Positions 1 to 8,093 of a DNA stretch of 22,699 nt are shown here, one piece after another; position 1 is the first letter of the stretch, and every line of letters starts with the position of its first letter. The position numbers and the translations under genes were made by a program. Origin of the DNA: JBOGJG01 sp050747825 (GTDB lineage Bacteria; Acidobacteriota; UBA6911; RPQK01; JBOGJG01); NCBI GenBank assembly GCA_050747825.1, contig JBOGJG010000052.1, forward strand, positions 1-22,699, written 5' to 3'. A model generated the notes under the pieces. It did not search any database and had not been told where the DNA came from. It was given only the letters and a program-made list of their open reading frames with translations.

Positions 1-127
1 CTACCGTGCAGCCTACGAGCCGGTGGCCGGGCGCATAATCGAAGTAGACACTCCCGGCCTGACCGCCGTCAATCCGGACCGCTTCACCTTCAAAAATATC
101 AAGCGCCCCATGTACGGCGTGAACTGA
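1..127 (+). CDS. C-terminal end of a probable M81/MlrC-type metallopeptidase-like protein (partial)
   Basis: An open frame enters from the left edge (first full codon at 2) and ends with TGA at 125-127, giving 41 residues. The tail has the pattern FRAAYEP-like (here YRAAYEPVAG), then IIEVDTPGL, then a short stretch ending KRPMYGVN. This order (R-A-A-[FY]-x-P-[IV]-A, a VDTPG or VDAPG turn, then an RP-x-[WY] ending) is what I associate with the C-terminus of M81/MlrC family proteins, a metal-dependent family named after microcystinase C and common next to catabolic genes in Acidobacteria. The catalytic region lies outside the window, so activity cannot be judged. The family call rests on about 40 residues recalled by pattern and is moderately secure. 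Confidence 0.55.
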   Translation, partial: YRAAYEPVAGRIIEVDTPGLTAVNPDRFTFKNIKRPMYGVN

Positions 128-349
128 GGGAAGCTTTCCTACAGGCTGAACAAGAAACGTCGAGCCGCTCGACCATCCCGTAATCGAGAATTTACAGCAG
201 AAATGGGACTTGAGCTCATTAATCAACTCCAGCCCTTTAGAGTCCAACATCGCGTCGGGCACAAATGGTTGGATTCGGTCATTCCACTCGCCACGCTTGT
301 TCGAGTTCGCTGAGGGTTACCATCCGACGAACCCGACGATGCACAAACG

Positions 350-796
350 TCAGTTTTCTTCACGTCGCATCCGCTCAATCAGGGACTTCGCTCTTCGCCT
401 AGCGACTTTGTCGGCTTCGTCAGCAATCCACTCATAGCTGCTGAAGGTCCGCTTCTTGGAGCCGCAAGAGGAACAGTACCACTTAAAACCACCCCAAAAG
501 GTTGGTCTCTCACTGAGCTCGGTCTCACATCGTGGGCAGCGCGGCAGAAAACTTGCTTCGAAATCGTCGGGCGTCACATTCGAGACGTCTGAGTGGGACC
601 ATAAGGCGAGACGAATGCGCCAGGACACGCCCTTTAATGTGAACCGGTCCACTTCTTCCCAACGGTCGGGGGTGTACGAAACAGAACCTCGAGACTCAAA
701 CTCTCTCTGCCGTCGGGATCGCAGTCGATTGAGGGAGATAAGAATGAACCATCCGGCCATTACGATGCTGACACTCACCCAAAGCCATATCGGCAC
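350..796 (-). CDS. Small membrane-anchored zinc-ribbon protein, function unknown
   Basis: With a GTG start at 796 the product is 148 residues. Residues 1-22 form one hydrophobic membrane segment rich in W, I, V and L, followed at once by a basic RLRSRRQR stretch. This suggests an N-terminal anchor with the rest of the protein in the cytoplasm. A zinc ribbon follows: C87-x2-C90, 17 residues, then C108-x2-C111. The tail is helical and highly charged. The GTG start was chosen because GGAGG lies 10 bases upstream and the membrane segment begins there. The same frame is open back to 1000, but that extra N-terminus looks non-coding and would overlap the HTH gene at 952. I do not recognise a named family. 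Its TGA stop is at 350-352, and it is antisense to its right-hand neighbour. Confidence 0.6.
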   Translation of the reverse strand: MPIWLWVSVSIVMAGWFILISLNRLRSRRQREFESRGSVSYTPDRWEEVDRFTLKGVSWRIRLALWSHSDVSNVTPDDFEASFLPRCPRCETELSERPTFWGGFKWYCSSCGSKKRTFSSYEWIADEADKVARRRAKSLIERMRREEN

Positions 797-951
797 GATC
801 TGGAAACCTCCCCTCACACTTCCAACCGGAAGCCCAGCTATTAGCCCCGCTAAGGGAACGTGTTTTTCCGGTCCGGAAAGAATGGGTCGCGATCGTGTGT
901 CACGTAGAAGACCTGTCCCCAAGATCTCCGCGGCTCGAGGAGGACCGTTAT

Positions 952-1104
952 ATGAGCATCCGGGAAGCCTCCCGATATCTTTGCCTTGCGCCGAGAACAC
1001 TGAAAAAGTACCTGGAGGAAATTCCTCACGATCGCGTGGGGAATAAGCTATTATTTAAGCGCAGTCAGTTAGACCGCCCGGATGTCTCAATATCGCCAAA
1101 CTGA
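952..1104 (+). CDS. Small excisionase/MerR-type helix-turn-helix protein
   Basis: This is a 50-residue protein starting at ATG 952 with a strong GAGGAGGA site at 937-944. The sequence MSIREASRYLCLAPRTLKKY matches the HTH_17/excisionase pattern: [LI]-x-x-x-E-A-[AS]-x-[YF]-L at the first helix, then a P-R-T-L-x-x-[YW] recognition helix. VGNKLLFKRSQLD follows, the usual R-V-G-x-x-L-[LF]-[FI]-x-x-x-x-L-D wing. The family binds DNA and commonly serves as an excisionase or small regulator of mobile elements. No integrase is seen nearby. Open frame exists upstream to 895, but the Shine-Dalgarno site and the domain boundary favour 952. The gene precedes the AlbA_2-type regulator by 190 bases on the same strand. 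Confidence 0.65.
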   Translation: MSIREASRYLCLAPRTLKKYLEEIPHDRVGNKLLFKRSQLDRPDVSISPN

Positions 1105-1294
1105 AATCGACCTGGACGACGCGTTGCGGCCAGCAGGAAATAATGAAGGATTAAAATTCAATTATCACGTCAAGGGTTACATCGTGCCAGGGAAATCTCA
1201 ACAGACGGCACCGATTCGGTCAAGAACGGGAATTTCGGGCTGACGAGTGTGAACCAAAATTTGAGAAACTGTTCGCGCGAGCGGAGGTACCCTC

Positions 1295-2380
1295 ATGACC
1301 CAACCTGACGATTTCCGTAAGTTGCTTGAGAGCCCGGAAGGTGCGCGCGTGGAGTTCAAGTCCGCCTCGGGCGGCTTCCATTTCGACGAACTGGTGAAGT
1401 ACTGTGTCGCGCTTGCCAACGAGGGGAACGGCAAGATCGTCCTCGGCATCACAGATAGACGTCCACGACGCGTCCTCGGCACGCGGGCGTTCTCGGAGCC
1501 CGGGCGAACTGAGGCGGGTCTTTTCGAACGGCTGGGACATCGCATCCCCCTGGAGGAGTATAAGCACGAGGGCAAACGGGTCCTTATCGTCCATGTGCCT
1601 GGTCGGCTACCGGGAACTGCTTGGCAAGATCGGGGGACGTTCTGGATGCGCTCCGGGGATGCCGTTGTGCCAATGTCGGACGAGCGCCTGAGGCGGATTC
1701 ATGAAGAGGCTGGACCCGATTTCTCGGCGGAGATCTGCTCGGATGCACGCCTTTCAGATCTCGATCCAGCAGGCATCGAGCAGTTGCGGAGACTGTGGCA
1801 ACAAAAGGTGCCTGGGCAGGACATCGGATCGCGTTCCGACGAACGCGTGCTTACGGACGCCGAGTTGCTAGTCGGGGGTCACTTCGTGTGGGCGGCCCTG
1901 ATACTGCTGGGCACTCGGGAGGCCCTGGGTCGCCTGTTTGGGCATGCTGAGACTTTCAGCACGGAGGATTTTCTCGTGGTGGATCTCGTCCACCGGGATC
2001 GACCGGTTCCCGATTACCTCCGTCCACGAGGCGAGTATCTTCTCGAGCAGGGTGTGCTCGAGCGCGTCGGCCGCGGCCGTGGTGTACACTTCCTGCTTTC
2101 ACGACGCTTCTACCGCTTGCTAGGCAAGCCGGGCGTGTACACGCGCAAACGCGGGCTCGATCGAGACCAGAACAAAGCGCTGTTACTGCGGCACATTGAA
2201 AGTTCGGCACGCACAGGAGCTAGATTCGAAGAGTTCCGGCAGGTGCTTCCTGCTTTAAGCCGCCACCAGGTCCAGACGCTAGTTCGCGAACTGAAGCGGG
2301 CCGGCCAGATCGTCGTTCGTGGGAGCACCAAGGCAGCGCGGTGGTTTCCGGCGGATCAAAAACGCAATTCGACGCAATAA
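1295..2380 (+). CDS. AlbA_2 (schlafen-like)/RecG-like putative transcriptional regulator, apparently internally shortened
   Basis: The product is 361 residues, with ATG at 1295 preceded by GGAGG at 1283-1287. Residues about 8-140 form an AlbA_2 putative DNA-binding domain: R-V-E-F-K-S near 18-23, then N-E-G-N-G-K-I-V-L-G-I-T-D at 42-54, and the FWMRSGDAVVPMS strand near 116-128. Residues about 221-350 form a C-terminal winged-helix region beginning at FSTEDFLVVDLVHRDRPVP and running through GVLERVGRGRG and GVYTRKRGLDR. In longer relatives a GHKL-like ATPase region (HATPase_c_4) of roughly 200 residues lies between these parts. Here ILLGTREALGRLFGHAE runs straight into TFSTEDF around residues 214-221 with no frame break. 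Such proteins are thought to act in transcriptional regulation or defence. The reading frame is clean, so the short form may still be expressed. Confidence 0.75.
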   Translation: MTQPDDFRKLLESPEGARVEFKSASGGFHFDELVKYCVALANEGNGKIVLGITDRRPRRVLGTRAFSEPGRTEAGLFERLGHRIPLEEYKHEGKRVLIVHVPGRLPGTAWQDRGTFWMRSGDAVVPMSDERLRRIHEEAGPDFSAEICSDARLSDLDPAGIEQLRRLWQQKVPGQDIGSRSDERVLTDAELLVGGHFVWAALILLGTREALGRLFGHAETFSTEDFLVVDLVHRDRPVPDYLRPRGEYLLEQGVLERVGRGRGVHFLLSRRFYRLLGKPGVYTRKRGLDRDQNKALLLRHIESSARTGARFEEFRQVLPALSRHQVQTLVRELKRAGQIVVRGSTKAARWFPADQKRNSTQ

Positions 2381-2401
2381 AAACGCAATTCTGACGCAAT
2401 T
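2358..2401 (+). repeat. Short tandem direct repeat over the stop codon of the AlbA_2 gene
   Basis: Two near-identical units abut. The unit at 2358-2378 is 21 bases (AAAAACGCAATTC then GACGCAAT). The one at 2379-2401 has the same core with one extra T. The stop codon TAA at 2378-2380 sits on the junction. Reading through the stop would continue in frame as KRNSDAIRALS, which echoes the KRNSTQ ending, so the repeat may once have been coding. Confidence 0.6.
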
Positions 2402-3340
2402 CGAGCGCTAAGTACTTTTACCTCAGTGACTTCCGGACTGCCTTATCCAAAATGATTTTGCGGTGAAGTTGTTATGTTGTCGCGACATACGCATATCCGA
2501 ACACTCGAGCTGTGGGATAATTTTTCGAAATGCGCAAACGCCCGATGCCAGGTTATTGTGTTCACTGTCTAAAGCAGTCTGACGAAATGACCTGGAGCAT
2601 GTTTTTCCGCGCTCCTGGTATTCAGACAACATGCCCAGGGATTTAGAAGAATGGAAGATTCCTTCTTGTCTCGACTGCAACAGAGCCGATCCTCGGAAGG
2701 CTCGCGATGATAAAGACCAGAAAGCCCGGGCTTGAAGCATCAACAGCTGGGCGGTTTCATGGTGCCTCTGAACGATGAGCCAGCAGATGCCGTCTTGCCA
2801 GCTTTTGGTCCTCACCCAGATCCACAGAAAAGAGCAACGAGGGGAATTCAAATCGCGGGGGAGGACAACTTGCAAAGAATCGGCCAGTTTGCCGCATGTC
2901 AACGTGCCCTGAAACAGACAACCCCCTCAGCAGTCGCCTATCTGTGAAACCTCAATTCGCTTCCGTGTATTTGGTGAAATCGCTTCCACGGGTGCACTCA
3001 ATTGCTCAAGAGCTAATGATAAGGCTGAAAGTGAGGCAAAGTGTGTCCAAACAGGACGTGTGTGCGACCACACTTTCCGGTTGCGGATAGGTTGCGGCGG
3101 TTGCGTGATTTTACGCCGCTCTTTCTCTCGGTCTCGTCTTCCGGGGGAGGCGTTCTAATAGCGACCATAGTAACGAAACATGCGCTCATTTACATGGGGG
3201 ATACGGGAGATCACCAATGCAATTCAGTCCAAAGCATCCATGGAGCGCGTCAGACCTTTGGCGGTGCGTACTCGATTTGACCGTGGACTCATGCTGGGTC
3301 GAGTTGCGGCAAAACTCGGGCGCAGGAGGTAGGCCGAGGC
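2402..3340. other. Gene-poor stretch with no recognisable coding region
   Basis: About 940 bases are visibly lower in GC than the rest of the window. Open frames exist on both strands (the longest on the minus strand, 2902-2423), but none shows a domain, signal peptide, ribosome site or normal composition. A perfect 8-base inverted repeat (AAAGTGTG at 3038-3045 and CACACTTT at 3069-3076) encloses a nested GTCC/GGAC pair. A second pair, GCGGCG 3094-3099 and CGCCGC 3114-3119, lies just downstream. Neither is followed by a T run. A 50-residue basic open frame at 3180-3332 (MRSFTWGIREITNAI... ending AAKLGRRR) lacks a ribosome site and is unproven. The stretch may be decayed sequence between the accessory patch and the catabolic cluster. 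Confidence 0.5.
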
Positions 3341-4375
3341 TTAAAGAGGTACCGAGTTCTGCTCGATGTAATTCTCAAAGAACGGCTCGCTGGGCCCGAT
3401 GTACTGGAACTTCTCGGCATACTCCAGGCCGTATTGCTGGCCGACATGCCGGTCGTAGGCCAGCACCAGGTGCTTGATGTAGTTGCGGTTTGCCGCATCA
3501 TCATCATCTCCCAGAATGGGAAGCCTCTTGCCTTCCCGGGCAAGTCGCGCCCGCAGCTTCGATCCACGATCCCCTGCCGGGCCCTGAGCCTTGTTCACCA
3601 GATTGGCCTCCACCTTCCGGTCGATCACCGAGCTGATATCCACCACACGGTTCACCGGCTGGGGCCGTCCCCGCGAAAAGTAATACCGCTCGCTGGCCCC
3701 ATAGGCCTGCATTCCCATCAGGATCTGCTCAGGGTAATTCTTGGGATTGCCGGCCATAAAGGCGGCCGATTCGACCGCACGGGCGGTGACGTAATGGTCG
3801 GGATGATACTCGTAATGGGCCCATGGATCATAGCTCACAATCGTGTCCACCTTCAGCGCGCGAAACAGGTAGATCAGGCGGGCTCTCAACTCGACAATGG
3901 ACATCTCGTCCATGCGGTGATTGCGGTATCCCAGGTCGAAGACCTGCTTGAATCCCATAACCCGGCCAAGTTCCTGGTTGTCCTGGTGGTTGGCCAAGAT
4001 GGTCTCAGGAATATTGCCGGGTCCCGCCACTTCGTCATTGCTGGTGCGGATCAGGTACCCGGTGTAGCCTTCCGCCAGTAGTTTGGCCACAGTGCCCGCG
4101 GCGAAGAGTGGAATGTCATCTGAATGGGGCTGAATGGCTGCCAGGGCTTTGCCCTGGTGAGGCCGCCCCTGGGCGTCTCCTTCGATGACCACTTCATTGA
4201 GATTGAAGGTGTTCCCCTGAATCAGCGGATAACCATTGGTGGTGAGCTGGTTCTCGCGACTGGGTACGACTCTTTCCCAGGATTTCGCGGCCTGCGCGCC
4301 GATCGTTCCCTGCGGTCCCGTACCCAATACCGCTCCCGCAGCCAAAGTGCTGCCTAAAAACTCTCTTCGCTTCAT
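3341..4375 (-). CDS. Tat-exported PIG-L/LmbE-family deacetylase
   Basis: The product is 344 residues; the ATG at 4375 is preceded by AAGGGGAG. Residues 1-28 are a Tat signal (KRREFLGS followed by a short A/G/L core). The zinc-site motif of the PIG-L/LmbE superfamily appears as H84-S-D86-D87 in the IQPHSDDIPLFAAGT strand-turn, with the second motif H191-P-D-H194 in YEYHPDHYVTARAV. The DPW at 183-185 just before it is also typical. The family removes N-acyl groups from amino sugars and related amides (MshB, LmbE, PIG-L), with Zn held by HxDD and HPDH. Length and motif order are normal. It is divergent from the propeller/PHP hydrolase with only 56 bases between the starts, so the two may be co-regulated. 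The substrate is not determined; an N-acylated sugar or amino acid is a reasonable inference. Confidence 0.88.
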   Translation of the reverse strand: MKRREFLGSTLAAGAVLGTGPQGTIGAQAAKSWERVVPSRENQLTTNGYPLIQGNTFNLNEVVIEGDAQGRPHQGKALAAIQPHSDDIPLFAAGTVAKLLAEGYTGYLIRTSNDEVAGPGNIPETILANHQDNQELGRVMGFKQVFDLGYRNHRMDEMSIVELRARLIYLFRALKVDTIVSYDPWAHYEYHPDHYVTARAVESAAFMAGNPKNYPEQILMGMQAYGASERYYFSRGRPQPVNRVVDISSVIDRKVEANLVNKAQGPAGDRGSKLRARLAREGKRLPILGDDDDAANRNYIKHLVLAYDRHVGQQYGLEYAEKFQYIGPSEPFFENYIEQNSVPL

Positions 4376-4411
4376 TCGATCTCCCCTTTGCCTTAATGGA
4401 ATGTTGGTGGA

Positions 4412-4419
4412 ATTATAAT
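4412..4419. promoter_or_regulatory. Palindromic -10-like element between divergent genes
   Basis: ATTATAAT is self-complementary, so a perfect TATAAT is present on both strands in the 56-base gap between the PIG-L gene (minus) and the propeller/PHP gene (plus). For the minus gene it would give a leader of roughly 30 bases containing the ribosome site, which is sensible. For the plus gene the start would fall almost on the ATG. No good -35 hexamer is seen for either direction. Confidence 0.35.
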
Positions 4420-4431
4420 GGCGGAAATCCT

Positions 4432-6963
4432 ATGAAAGCACCACACATCGTAGTCTCACTGCTCTTTTCTTTTTCAATCTTGCATGGCCAGGGGGCCTAT
4501 CCGGGAGCCCGCCACGGCGGCAACTATATGTACAATTTTTATTTTCCTCCTGCCCCAAGTACTACTCCCTGGGCTCCAGCCTGGTCGCCGGACGGGAAAT
4601 TTATCGCCGTGGCGATGTACGGCTCCATCTGGAAAGTGGATCCGGGCACCGGGAATGCGAGCGAACTGACTTACAATCTCAAATACCATTCGTCGCCGGA
4701 CTGGTCACCCGACGGGAAATGGATCATCTACACGGCCGATGACGACGGGAAGACCATCCAGCTGGAAATCCTGAACGTCGAGAGCGGGGAAACACACGCC
4801 CTCACGCAGGACTCTTCCAGTTACACCGATCCGGTGTTCTCCCCCGACGGATCTCGAGTGGCTTACGTCTCGACCCGCCCGAACGGGTACTTCAACATTT
4901 TCGTCCGGCCCATTCGGGACGGACGCTGGACTGGGGATGAAGTCGCAATTACCAGCGATAACGATTTCGGCAGAAGCCGGCTCTACTTCGGCCGCTGGGA
5001 TATGCATATAGAGCCGGCCTGGATGCCGGACGGGAAGGAGCTTCTCCTGGTGTCCAATCGCGGCGTCCCCCTGGGTTCGGGCGACGTCTGGCGCGTCCCT
5101 GTGCAGGAGAACGGGATGCAGGAAGGGCAGGTCATCCTGAGCGAGCAAACGCTCTACCGAACGCGCCCTCACGTCTCTCCCGACGGGACCCGGTTCATCT
5201 ACTCCTCCACCTCGGGTGCCGCCGATCAGTACAACCACCTGTACGTTTTGCCCACCCGTGGCGGCACCCCTTACAAAATGACTTTCGGTGAATTCGACCA
5301 CTTTCATCCGCGCTGGTCCCCGGATGGGAAACGAATCGCTTTCATCGCCAATCAGGGAGGACTGCCGCGCCTCTGGGTCATGGACAGTTTCGGAGGCGGC
5401 CCCAGGGAGATTCGAATCAACAACCTTCAGTGGAAGCGTCCGATGGGGCAGCTGCGGGTACAGGTTGTCGATGCCGCCACAGGCAAAAATACTGCCGCCA
5501 GGATTTACGGCCAGGCTTCCGACGGAAAGTTTTATGCTCCTCGCGATTCGTATTCGCGAATCGGCCAGCAGGGGCGGCACGTGTTTCACACCGAGGGGAC
5601 TTTCACCATGACGGTCCCGCCGGGCCGGATGCAGGTAGAGGCGGTAAAAGGGTTCGAGTACTGGCCGGCCAGAGCGGAAGTGGAAATCGCCGCCGGTAAA
5701 ACCGCTGAGCTGAGGCTGGAACTGAACCGGATGACCGACATGAATGCTGAGGGCTGGTACAGTGGATCGACTCACGTCCACATGAACTATGGCGGCAATC
5801 TCAGAAACAGCCTGGAGAATCTCATGATGATGTCACGGGCCGAGGACCAGGACGTGGTCAACGAGCTGGTGGCCAACAAGGATAACCGTGTGCTGGACTG
5901 GCAGTACTTTGTCCCAGGAGGAGGGGAGCACCCCGTTTCGCGCGAGGACGTGGATATGATTGTCATTGTGGGTGAGGAATACAGACCCGCTTTCGGAGGT
6001 CACGTCTTCCTGATCGGACTCCGCGACCACCTGATCTCACCCTTCACCACCGGATACGAGGGTACCGCCATTGAGAGCCTGTATCCGATCAACACTCATA
6101 TCTTCAGGAAAGCGCTCGAGCAGGGGGCCGCCACCGGCTACGTGCACGCATTCAGCGGGGATCAGGACCCGCTGCAAGCCGATCTCGGAGTGGCCAAGTA
6201 CTTCCCCGTAGACGCCGCCTTTGGAACCGTCCACGGGCTGGAGTGGTCGGCGGCAAGCCGCGCCACTTTGCGAGTCTGGCACCACGCCTTGAACAATGAT
6301 TTTAAGATTACGCCCACCGGCGGAGAGGACTCGATCAGCAACCTGCAGCGCAGCAAGCTGGTAGGCAGCGTCCGGACCTACGCCTTCCTGGGATCGAATT
6401 TTTCGGCTGAAGCCTGGATCGAAGCGCTGAAGCAGGGGAAAACATTTTTCAGCAGCGGACCCCTGTTGGATTTCCAGGTGGACGGCAGGATCCCCGGCGA
6501 GTCGGTGAGGCTGCCGGCGCAGGGAGGTACCGTGACCCTGGAGGGGGAAGTCCAATGCATCGTGCCCCTCAGCCGGGTGGTGATCCATCGAAATGGAGAG
6601 GTCTGGAAGGAGTTGCCCCTCACAGGCGACAGACGGCACGTCGTCTTCCGTGAAAAGACTCAGGTGAGCGACAGCAACTGGTTTTCACTCTACGCCGAGG
6701 GCGAACTGGGAAGTCATCCCATTGATGCCGATTACCCCCAGGCCGCCACCAATGCAGTTCGCGTTTATGTGGGAGACCAGAAAATCCGCAGCCCCGCGTC
6801 GGCCCAGTACTTCGTCCGTTGGATGGACAAGCTCACGGACATGGCTCGTGACTGGTTCGCGTGGAGATCCGAGGAAGAGAAGCAACACGTCTTGAAACAA
6901 TTCGAGAAGGCCCGCCGGATTTATGCAGAGCTGGCTCAATTTCAATCCGGCCGGGCCGAGTAA
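4432..6963 (+). CDS. Exported TolB-like propeller fused to a CehA/McbA-type PHP metallohydrolase
   Basis: ATG 4432 gives 843 residues; it was preferred over ATG 4396 because a Sec signal peptide (MKAPHIVVSLLFSFSILHGQ) begins there and GGCGGA lies upstream. Six PD40 propeller motifs of the form [WFV]-x-PDG follow at about residues 51, 91, 136, 197, 248 and 295, each with its beta blade. A short beta-sandwich-like linker (about 338-430) leads to a PHP hydrolase domain starting at GWYSGSTHVHMNY, with metal ligands H448 and H450. GEEYRP, GGHVFLIGL, GYVHAF and TPTGGEDSI follow, then a C-terminal beta region. CehA/McbA proteins hydrolyse amide, carbamate or ester bonds (carbaryl and microcin B17 relatives). 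The propeller probably positions substrate or a partner. The usual GGSDSH-type final motif reads GGEDSI here. It lies next to the PIG-L and DHDPS-like genes, so a role in trimming the substrate in the periplasm is plausible. Confidence 0.85.
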   Translation: MKAPHIVVSLLFSFSILHGQGAYPGARHGGNYMYNFYFPPAPSTTPWAPAWSPDGKFIAVAMYGSIWKVDPGTGNASELTYNLKYHSSPDWSPDGKWIIYTADDDGKTIQLEILNVESGETHALTQDSSSYTDPVFSPDGSRVAYVSTRPNGYFNIFVRPIRDGRWTGDEVAITSDNDFGRSRLYFGRWDMHIEPAWMPDGKELLLVSNRGVPLGSGDVWRVPVQENGMQEGQVILSEQTLYRTRPHVSPDGTRFIYSSTSGAADQYNHLYVLPTRGGTPYKMTFGEFDHFHPRWSPDGKRIAFIANQGGLPRLWVMDSFGGGPREIRINNLQWKRPMGQLRVQVVDAATGKNTAARIYGQASDGKFYAPRDSYSRIGQQGRHVFHTEGTFTMTVPPGRMQVEAVKGFEYWPARAEVEIAAGKTAELRLELNRMTDMNAEGWYSGSTHVHMNYGGNLRNSLENLMMMSRAEDQDVVNELVANKDNRVLDWQYFVPGGGEHPVSREDVDMIVIVGEEYRPAFGGHVFLIGLRDHLISPFTTGYEGTAIESLYPINTHIFRKALEQGAATGYVHAFSGDQDPLQADLGVAKYFPVDAAFGTVHGLEWSAASRATLRVWHHALNNDFKITPTGGEDSISNLQRSKLVGSVRTYAFLGSNFSAEAWIEALKQGKTFFSSGPLLDFQVDGRIPGESVRLPAQGGTVTLEGEVQCIVPLSRVVIHRNGEVWKELPLTGDRRHVVFREKTQVSDSNWFSLYAEGELGSHPIDADYPQAATNAVRVYVGDQKIRSPASAQYFVRWMDKLTDMARDWFAWRSEEEKQHVLKQFEKARRIYAELAQFQSGRAE

Positions 6964-7029
6964 AGCCGATATCCTTCGTTCTCCGCGCTGCCCGATTCTC
7001 GACGAAGCCTTGGTTGCGCCTGCGCGGGT

Positions 7030-7059
7030 TTGAGTTGGGGGGGCGAACAGGGCTATAAT
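7030..7059 (+). promoter_or_regulatory. Sigma-70-type promoter for the DHDPS-like gene
   Basis: TTGAGT at 7030-7035 and a perfect TATAAT at 7054-7059 are separated by 18 bases. Transcription would start near 7066, and the AAGGGGG ribosome site at 7072-7078 lies before ATG 7086. This suggests the lyase gene has its own promoter despite following the propeller/PHP gene on the same strand. Confidence 0.6.
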
Positions 7060-7085
7060 CCATCCATAATCAAGGGGGTGCCAAA

Positions 7086-8093
7086 ATGACCGACTTCAAA
7101 CCCGTTACCAGACGAGAGGCCATTTTTCTGCTGGGCGGTGCCGCGGCTCTGGCCACGCTGACCCGCGTGACCGGCGCGGCCACGGCCAGGCTGAATGACA
7201 GAGAGGCGGCCTTGCCTTACATGAAGGGGATGATTCTCTTCGCCATCACTCCCATGCAGTTGAGGGCGGGAAAAGCGGAAATCGACTACGACGGCATGAG
7301 CCGGAACATGCAGTTTTTTGCGGGCCAGCCCGAGCCCTACCTGATTACCGTTTGCGGGGGCACCGGAGAGTTCTATGACCTCAGGACGGAGGAGCACAAC
7401 CGAATCATCGCCGCTGCCGCCGCGGAAAAGGGTGACCGGATTCTTCTGGCGGGAGTCGGGGGGGACGAGACCCGGGAAGCCGTAAAACTGGCCCAGGCGA
7501 CGGAGAAGGCGGGGGCCGACGCTCTCGTCATCATGCCCTCGGAAGTGATCGCCAAGCAGGGAGACGAAGCCCTGCTGAGCCATTATCAGGAGATCGCCAA
7601 TGCGGTTTCCGTCGGAGTGCTCCCTTACCGGCGGCCCGTAAATCCCTTCGGCATGGACATGATTTTGCGCCTGATGGAAACTCCCAATGTAATCGGACTC
7701 AAGGACGGGATAGGCGACCTGACCTTTATCCGTAAGGTTTATCTCAAAACTGAAGGCCTATTGCCCATCTTTCCAGCCGCCGAGCGCTCCACGCCGTTTT
7801 TGCACCTGGCCGGCGCAAAGGGATATACCAGCGGACACGCCAACTTTACTCCCAACCATTCGGCCCGGATCTGGCAGCTTTGCGAAGAAGGAAAATACCA
7901 GGAGGCCATGAAGCTGGGCGATTACTTCATCCGGCTGGACGATCTGCGGGCCCGCTACGGCAATATTCTCCTCAAGGCTGGCCTGGAACTGCGAGGTCTG
8001 GCTGGAGGCCCCTTGCGCAAGGGTCCCGAGAGAATGCCCGATGAAGGCCGCGAGGCGCTCAAGAGCGTTCTTGCTGACCTGGGAGTCCTGTAA
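7086..8093 (+). CDS. Tat-exported dihydrodipicolinate synthase-family protein, KdgD-like
   Basis: The product is 335 residues; residues 1-33 are a Tat signal (VTRREAIFLLGGAAALATL). The TIM-barrel DHDPS/N-acetylneuraminate lyase fold follows. G91-G-T-G-E-F96 then YDLRTEEH is the substrate-binding turn, most like 5-dehydro-4-deoxyglucarate dehydratase (KdgD), which has GGTGEFFSLT-type sequences. GVLPY with Y181 supplies the catalytic tyrosine. IGLKDGIGD carries the Schiff-base lysine K206, again close to the KdgD GFKDGVGD motif. Family enzymes cleave or dehydrate 2-keto-3-deoxy acids through a lysine imine. Without structure or assay, KdgD-type dehydratase and keto-deoxy-acid aldolase cannot be separated. 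The oddity is the export signal, since characterised relatives are cytoplasmic. The protein would act on the keto-deoxy acid released by the neighbouring SelA-like lyases (inference). Confidence 0.85.
   Translation: MTDFKPVTRREAIFLLGGAAALATLTRVTGAATARLNDREAALPYMKGMILFAITPMQLRAGKAEIDYDGMSRNMQFFAGQPEPYLITVCGGTGEFYDLRTEEHNRIIAAAAAEKGDRILLAGVGGDETREAVKLAQATEKAGADALVIMPSEVIAKQGDEALLSHYQEIANAVSVGVLPYRRPVNPFGMDMILRLMETPNVIGLKDGIGDLTFIRKVYLKTEGLLPIFPAAERSTPFLHLAGAKGYTSGHANFTPNHSARIWQLCEEGKYQEAMKLGDYFIRLDDLRARYGNILLKAGLELRGLAGGPLRKGPERMPDEGREALKSVLADLGVL

Noticed and set aside
159..173. Palindrome GTCGAGC-C-GCTCGAC after the M81-like gene
   Set aside because: The loop is too tight for a long stem, it has no T run, and no promoter is nearby to make it an operator. 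Chance is likely in GC-rich DNA.
1082..1243. A 53-residue plus-strand frame (MSQYRQTEIDLDDALRPAG...) overlapping the end of the HTH gene
   Set aside because: It has no ribosome site and no family resemblance. Composition is not implausible, but the support is too thin to call a gene.
2423..2902. A 159-residue open frame on the minus strand
   Set aside because: It is rich in Ser, Arg, Cys and Trp, with no domain, signal or ribosome site, and it overlaps other equally poor frames on the plus strand.
4396..4431. Alternative upstream start (MECWWNYNGG) for the propeller/PHP gene
   Set aside because: It would place 12 odd residues before a clean signal peptide and overlap the -10-like element. 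ATG 4432 fits better.
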